This document shows, piece by piece, positions 16,877-17,179 of a DNA stretch of 17,179 nt (its first letter is position 1; every line of letters begins with the position of its first letter). The stretch spans positions 1 to 17,179 of the forward strand of contig DMFG01000111.1 in assembly GCA_003450655.1 (NCBI GenBank), written 5' to 3'. Under the pieces are notes generated by a model. The model did no database searches and was not told the origin of the DNA. It saw only the letters and a program-made list of their open reading frames with translations. Source of the DNA: Coxiellaceae bacterium. GTDB lineage: Bacteria; Pseudomonadota; Gammaproteobacteria; Coxiellales; Coxiellaceae. A program made the translations under genes and the position numbers.

Positions 16877-17179
16877 ATGGATAATAAAACACACATTCTT
16901 GTTGTCGATGATGATCCCCAAATATGCGATTTATTGCAGGATTATTTGCAACAATATGGCTTCATAGTCACCACCGCACATAATGGCGATGCCATGCAGG
17001 CGGCCTTACATAAACACATTATTCAATTAGTGATTTTAGATTTAATGTTACCTGGTGATGATGGCCTGACTCTCTGCAAAAAACTCCGTGAACAATCTGA
17101 TGTCATTATTATTATGCTATCTGCTGTCCACGAAGAATCTGACCGGATCGTAGGGTTAGAAATTGGTGCTGACGACTAT
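16877..17179 (+). CDS. OmpR-like response regulator, N-terminal part
   Basis: 101 codons run to the right edge. This is a receiver domain: acidic cluster D11-D13 in LVVDDDP, phospho-acceptor D55 in VILDLMLPG, and a switch Ser in IIMLSA. The stretch DRIVGLEIGADDY is exactly that of OmpR/PhoB-type regulators, and LMLPGDDGLTLCKKLR follows E. coli OmpR closely. A winged-helix DNA-binding domain should lie outside the window, likely followed by a sensor kinase gene. The start is the second of two nearby ATGs (16872 is out of frame). AGG is 12 bases upstream, longer than usual. Which two-component system this is cannot be settled from half the protein. Confidence 0.85.
   Translation, partial: MDNKTHILVVDDDPQICDLLQDYLQQYGFIVTTAHNGDAMQAALHKHIIQLVILDLMLPGDDGLTLCKKLREQSDVIIIMLSAVHEESDRIVGLEIGADDY

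Noticed and set aside
16583..16921. A 112-codon minus-strand open frame covering the ubiI end and the regulator start
   Set aside because: It crosses two better-supported genes and a promoter region and lacks a ribosome site. The 44-codon frame at 16606-16740, in a different frame, has a signal peptide and expression signals.

Overview
The window reads as chromosomal DNA of a low-GC (by eye about 40%) gammaproteobacterium. The evidence is a ParE that can be followed almost residue for residue against the enterobacterial protein, a lipid A-Kdo glycosyltransferase (WaaA), the gammaproteobacterial order zapB-like/zapA/6S RNA/5-formyl-THF cyclo-ligase, a UbiH-UbiI pair next to a proline aminopeptidase, and an OmpR-type regulator. 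I cannot name the genus. Nothing looks like a phage, transposon, integron or CRISPR array.

Layout from left to right. Bases 3-188 are the end of a DamX-like SPOR-domain gene, followed by a GC-rich hairpin. A 610-residue protein (252-2084) joins the two N-terminal domains of fatty acid kinase FakA to a DegV/FakB fatty-acid-binding domain in one chain. On the minus strand, 6943 down to 2113 holds a type I secretion operon: an overlapping 16-codon upstream ORF, a PrtD-type ABC exporter, an HlyD-type adaptor, a TolC-type outer membrane factor, and a small unknown gene with a strong ribosome binding site. No secreted substrate is recognisable nearby. A very A+T-rich leader (about 6960-7110) separates this operon from waaA (minus), which is divergent from parE (plus).

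From 10718 to 12029 on the minus strand lies the cluster zapB-like - zapA - 6S RNA (ssrS) - ygfA. The 6S RNA is defined by an 18-bp closing stem and an exact TATAAT that overlaps the zapA stop codon. A long, eukaryotic-type aminopeptidase P (minus) is divergent from ubiH-ubiI (plus), which encode two flavin hydroxylases of ubiquinone synthesis. A 44-residue exported mini-protein (minus) overlaps the end of ubiI tail to tail. An OmpR-like response regulator starts at 16877 and runs off the right edge.

Most genes are housekeeping. The parts most worth a second look are the one-chain FakA/FakB-like fusion, the unknown gene and upstream ORF flanking the secretion operon, the ygfA start buried in the 6S RNA closing stem, and the mini-gene at 16606-16740. 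I found no convincing entirely new multi-gene system.
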